This document shows, piece after piece, positions 61,081-64,000 of a stretch of 64,000 nucleotides of DNA. How positions within the stretch are numbered: position 1 is the first letter of the stretch; each line of letters starts with the position of its first letter. The stretch is from JBHEBG01 sp046557915 (GTDB taxonomy: Bacteria > Bacteroidota > Bacteroidia > Flavobacteriales > Flavobacteriaceae), in contig NZ_JBHEBG010000003.1 in NCBI RefSeq assembly GCF_046557915.1, forward strand, positions 434,001-498,000. Direction: 5' to 3'. The notes under the pieces are model-generated. The model saw only the letters and a list, made by a program, of their open reading frames with translations, made no database searches and was not told the DNA's origin. A program made the translations under genes and the position numbers.

Positions 61081-62301
61081 TTAGGCCACGGACTGAAATT
61101 GTTGACCCACATCCTGAAATTTAACGATATAATTGGTTCCTTTTTTAGAGCCGTCACGGGTAATGGAACCTTTTAGTTGCCTCGCTAAATTATGGATCAG
61201 TTTAAGCCCTAGGGATTTTGTATTCTTAAAGTTGATGGCCTCCGGGAAACCAACGCCGTTGTCGCCTATGCTTAAGACATATTCTTGTGTATCTTCTTTT
61301 TTGAGCGCAATATGGATCTCCCCTGCCGCATCATCTTTTATACCATATTTTAAAGCATTGGTTATGGCTTCATTTATTAAAAGACCCAAGGGAATTGCGG
61401 TATCTATTCCCAATTTAATATCCGGAATGTCAATATTAAGATTGATGTTGTTTTTTACTCCCTTAACCGATCGTACCAGATATTCCGTTAGCTCCTGTAC
61501 ATAGGACTTGTATTCAATTTTGGTAAGGTCATCTCGCATATAGAGCATTTCGTGCACCATGGCCATGGAAATAACCCTATTTTGACTGCTCTTTATAAGG
61601 TTTTTTACTTTTTCATCCTTAATACTTCTAGATTGAAGGCTTAGTAGGCTCGACACGGTTTGGAGGTTGTTCTTAACCCTATGATGCACTTCCCTGAGCA
61701 AAGTTTCTTTCTCTTTGATCCGCTGTTCTATCTCATTTTTGGATCGATAGAGATTGTGATGTGCCCGCAATAGGTTTTTTCCAAAGACACCGCCCAACAG
61801 ATATACCGAGAACATAATGCTTAAAAAACTGAACAGATCTTGCGATTCGGCAGGTACAAGATTGGTGGTAAAATTGAAGTTGGTTAGGCTTTGTGAATAT
61901 ATCAGTACAATCAATAGCAGACATAGGTTTAAATACAACTTACCATATATGCGCGTAGTTGAGTACCCTGCAAAAACAACTATTGCCAATACAAAAATGA
62001 AAGGGCTATTTATACCACCGCTATACATCGTTACCAAGGTAGTGCCCACAATGGCCATTATGGACGAAATATTATAGGTAAGCGTTAAATTCTTATGATA
62101 GTGAAAGAGAAAGGTATTGGCGAGGTTTAAAATACCAAAGCCCAACAAAAGGTAAGGAATTATATGTTGCATCTCTAAAAGATAAAAACATACAGTGGCA
62201 AATATCAGTGTAAAGACGGAAGTGAAGTAATTGACTTTCAGAATTAGCCTTGTCTTATTTTTTAATCGTTCCTGGTTCTGGTCTTGGGTGGTTTTTTTCA
62301 T
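61081..62301 (-). CDS. orphan membrane histidine kinase (HisKA_2/HWE type)
   Basis: 406 residues. Six or so N-terminal helices (about 28-175) form the input region. The kinase part has a phosphoacceptor motif HHRVKNNLQTVSSLLSLQS (HisKA_2), then NEAITNALKYG (N box), GDNGVGF (G1) and KSLGLKLIHNLARQL (G2). It lacks a receiver or output domain. No response regulator gene is adjacent, so it acts on a distant partner. The signal it senses is unknown. Confidence 0.9.
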   Translation of the reverse strand: MKKTTQDQNQERLKNKTRLILKVNYFTSVFTLIFATVCFYLLEMQHIIPYLLLGFGILNLANTFLFHYHKNLTLTYNISSIMAIVGTTLVTMYSGGINSPFIFVLAIVVFAGYSTTRIYGKLYLNLCLLLIVLIYSQSLTNFNFTTNLVPAESQDLFSFLSIMFSVYLLGGVFGKNLLRAHHNLYRSKNEIEQRIKEKETLLREVHHRVKNNLQTVSSLLSLQSRSIKDEKVKNLIKSSQNRVISMAMVHEMLYMRDDLTKIEYKSYVQELTEYLVRSVKGVKNNINLNIDIPDIKLGIDTAIPLGLLINEAITNALKYGIKDDAAGEIHIALKKEDTQEYVLSIGDNGVGFPEAINFKNTKSLGLKLIHNLARQLKGSITRDGSKKGTNYIVKFQDVGQQFQSVA

Positions 62302-62416
62302 CGTACGGACTTTTAATATTTTACCTTGGGACGATAATTCTTCCTTAGAATTGTCTTTTGACGGGAAACTATAGTAAATCTGTGATGTAAAGCTAAATAT
62401 GTTTTACCATATAATC

Positions 62417-62447
62417 AAAAACGGTAACCAAAAAGGTTACCGTTTTA
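62417..62447 (-). terminator. intrinsic terminator after secA
   Basis: AAAACGGTAACC (62418-62429), a 5-base A loop, and GGTTACCGTTTT (62435-62446). On the minus strand it is a perfect 12-bp stem followed by a T tract, 27 bp after the secA stop at 62474. Confidence 0.85.
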
Positions 62448-62473
62448 TTAATTACTATTGGGGTAGGGTGTAC

Positions 62474-64000
62474 CTAATCTTCTATTAGTACCCACTCCCC
62501 TTTGTCTATGAGGCCTTCTGCCTGTTTATATTTAAGTGTCTTACTTTCGCCCGACATCACATTTTTAATGGTGACCCGGTCGTTTCTTCCAATTTTTGGC
62601 CTTTCGCGAACAATGGTTTCGGTAATTTGCGGTCTACCGCCCTGACTTTGCCCGGCCGCCCTGTTTTGTGCAGAAAGCTCATCGCTGTTCGGAATTTCTT
62701 CCTTGCTGGTACGCAATTTTTCCTTAGGTCTGCGCACACTCCTCGCTTCTTGTATGTCCTCGGTATTGGAAGAGGGCAATTCCCCTTTGAACAAGAAAGA
62801 GACCACTTCTTTGTTTACTTTTTCTATCATGGCCTTAAAAAGCTCAAAAGCTTCAAACTTGTAAATCAAGAGCGGATCTTTTTGCTCGTGGACCGCTAGC
62901 TGCACGGATTGCTTCAACTCGTCCATTTTGCGTAAATGGGTCTTCCACGAATCATCTATAATGGCTAGGGTAATATTCTTTTCAAAATCTGTAACTAATT
63001 GTTTTCCATTACTTTCGTACGCATTTTTTAGATTAGTGACCACATTCAAAGATTTAATCCCGTCCGTGAATGGAACTACGATACGTTCAAAATTATTGGC
63101 ACTATCCTCATATACCTTTTTAATTACCGGAAAGGCGGTAGCGGCGCTGCGCTCCATTTTGTCCTTATAAAATTTGTAAGCGGCCTCGTAAATTTTGGTC
63201 GCAATTTCCTGTACGTCCCGTTTTGCAAATTCGTCTTCGGAAACCGGAGAGGTAACGGAAAAATATTTGATCAGTTCAAATTCAAAATTCTTATAGTCGC
63301 TAGCTGCTTTGTTGGTGTCGGCAATAACTTCGCAGGTATCGTAGATCATGTTGGCAATATCTACCTTTAAACGCTCTCCTTGCAGGGCATGGCGCCTTCT
63401 TTTGTATACCACCTCCCTTTGGGCGTTCATTACATCATCATACTCCAACAAACGTTTTCGTACACCAAAATTGTTCTCCTCAACTTTTTTCTGCGCTCTT
63501 TCAATAGACTTGGTCATCATGGAGTGTTGTATAACTTCACCCTCTTCCAGTCCCATCCTGTCCATCATTTTGGCAACCCTATCCGAGCCGAACAAGCGCA
63601 TAAGGTTATCTTCCAAGGAAACATAAAACTGTGAGCTTCCCGGATCTCCCTGACGCCCAGAACGACCCCTTAACTGGCGGTCTACCCTTCTAGAATCGTG
63701 TCTTTCTGTACCTACAATGGCCAACCCGCCTGCTTTTTTAACCTCATCGGACAGTTTAATATCCGTACCTCGCCCAGCCATGTTCGTTGCAATGGTAACC
63801 ACCCCTGCGTTTCCAGCTTCGGCAACTATATCGGCTTCTTTCTTATGTAATTTGGCATTCAAAACGTTGTGCGGAACCTTACGGATGGTTAAGGTTCTAG
63901 AAAGTAGTTCCGAAATTTCCACGGAAGTGGTTCCTATAAGAACCGGTCTCCCTGCCTGTGAAAGCTTGGTAACCTCATCAATGACCGCATTGTATTTTTC
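62474..64000 (-). CDS. secA: preprotein translocase ATPase SecA, 5' end beyond window
   Basis: The last 508 residues are present and the frame is open to the edge. Second nucleotide-binding domain: GRPVLIGTTSVE, VTIATNMAGRGTDIKL, GTERHDSRRVDRQLRGRSGRQGDPG. Helical-scaffold and wing regions follow, with LLEYDDVMNAQREVVY and IDDSWKTHLRKMDELKQSV. The C terminus lacks the Cys-x-Cys-x8-Cys-His/Cys zinc motif; instead it ends RVTIKNVMSGESKTLKYKQAEGLIDKGEW, the flavobacterial form of the tail. It is the motor that pushes preproteins through SecYEG. A terminator follows. Confidence 0.97.
   Translation of the reverse strand, partial: EKYNAVIDEVTKLSQAGRPVLIGTTSVEISELLSRTLTIRKVPHNVLNAKLHKKEADIVAEAGNAGVVTIATNMAGRGTDIKLSDEVKKAGGLAIVGTERHDSRRVDRQLRGRSGRQGDPGSSQFYVSLEDNLMRLFGSDRVAKMMDRMGLEEGEVIQHSMMTKSIERAQKKVEENNFGVRKRLLEYDDVMNAQREVVYKRRRHALQGERLKVDIANMIYDTCEVIADTNKAASDYKNFEFELIKYFSVTSPVSEDEFAKRDVQEIATKIYEAAYKFYKDKMERSAATAFPVIKKVYEDSANNFERIVVPFTDGIKSLNVVTNLKNAYESNGKQLVTDFEKNITLAIIDDSWKTHLRKMDELKQSVQLAVHEQKDPLLIYKFEAFELFKAMIEKVNKEVVSFLFKGELPSSNTEDIQEARSVRRPKEKLRTSKEEIPNSDELSAQNRAAGQSQGGRPQITETIVRERPKIGRNDRVTIKNVMSGESKTLKYKQAEGLIDKGEWVLIED

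Noticed and set aside
1..64000. CRISPR arrays, tRNA/rRNA genes, prophage or insertion sequences
   Set aside because: No regularly spaced repeats, cloverleaf-like structures, integrase, transposase or phage structural genes were seen on either strand.

Overview
The window is a stretch of chromosome from a marine-type Bacteroidetes, most likely Flavobacteriaceae. The evidence is the TAnnTTTG -7 promoter boxes, the absence of clear Shine-Dalgarno sites, two proteins with type IX secretion type B C-terminal sorting domains, a SecA tail without the usual zinc-binding cysteines, and lineage-restricted families (DUF5606, DUF2911, DUF1456). Base composition is AT-rich. No rRNA, tRNA, CRISPR array, transposase, integrase or phage gene was seen, so this reads as core chromosome with a few accessory patches.

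Layout. 1-4350: a Dabb-domain protein cut by the window edge, a LysE exporter, HMG-CoA lyase, an OprO/P-type porin, and a coupled pair made of an FMN-binding protein and a membrane protein. 4418-13561: housekeeping genes (guaB, a periplasmic thioredoxin-like protein, lysA, a LON-N-domain protein, sucC, DUF1456, a TerB-like protein, Hsp20, uvrB). 13623-18201: two type IX-secreted proteins. 18231-22829: an ABC-2 exporter, a kinase-like protein of unknown role, an NdpA-type nucleoid-associated protein and a pRiA4b ORF-3-like protein. 22855-28522: heme A synthase, CCA-adding enzyme, threonylcarbamoyl-AMP synthase and three glycosyltransferases. 28802-31205: dapD, yqgF, def and DUF5606; with lysA, dapD points to lysine synthesis by the succinylase route. 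31236-35206: a minus-strand block of exported hydrolases (GH20 hexosaminidase, SGNH esterase, alpha/beta esterase) plus an AhpD-like protein.

35281-41840 holds MazG, a MATE exporter, and a lipid-linked sugar group (PAP2 phosphatase, GT39 transferase, GT2 polyprenyl-phosphate transferase, flippase-like membrane protein). 41944-44549 holds MeaB, DUF2911 and aldose 1-epimerase. 44610-47143 is an overlapping three-gene ECF sigma operon that ends in a secreted protein with a long charged rod. 47144-49407 holds a CBM9-like lipoprotein, MsrA lipoprotein and an M23 peptidase. 56798-62301 holds an amidohydrolase, an M14 peptidase and an orphan histidine kinase. 62474-64000 is the 3' part of secA.

The most unusual region is 49438-56786. 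It carries three copies of a 72-residue secreted protein gene that I do not recognise. Two copies lie in a 384-bp direct repeat with only two differences, 6.3 kb apart, bracketing tesA-ybbA-ybbP and a DoxX/AhpD/Crp group. The third copy is diverged but keeps an identical protein core, a similar upstream region of the same length, and a start-proximal inverted repeat whose two arms differ from the other copies in matching ways. This looks like a small multicopy secreted-protein family under shared leader control; its function cannot be read from the sequence.
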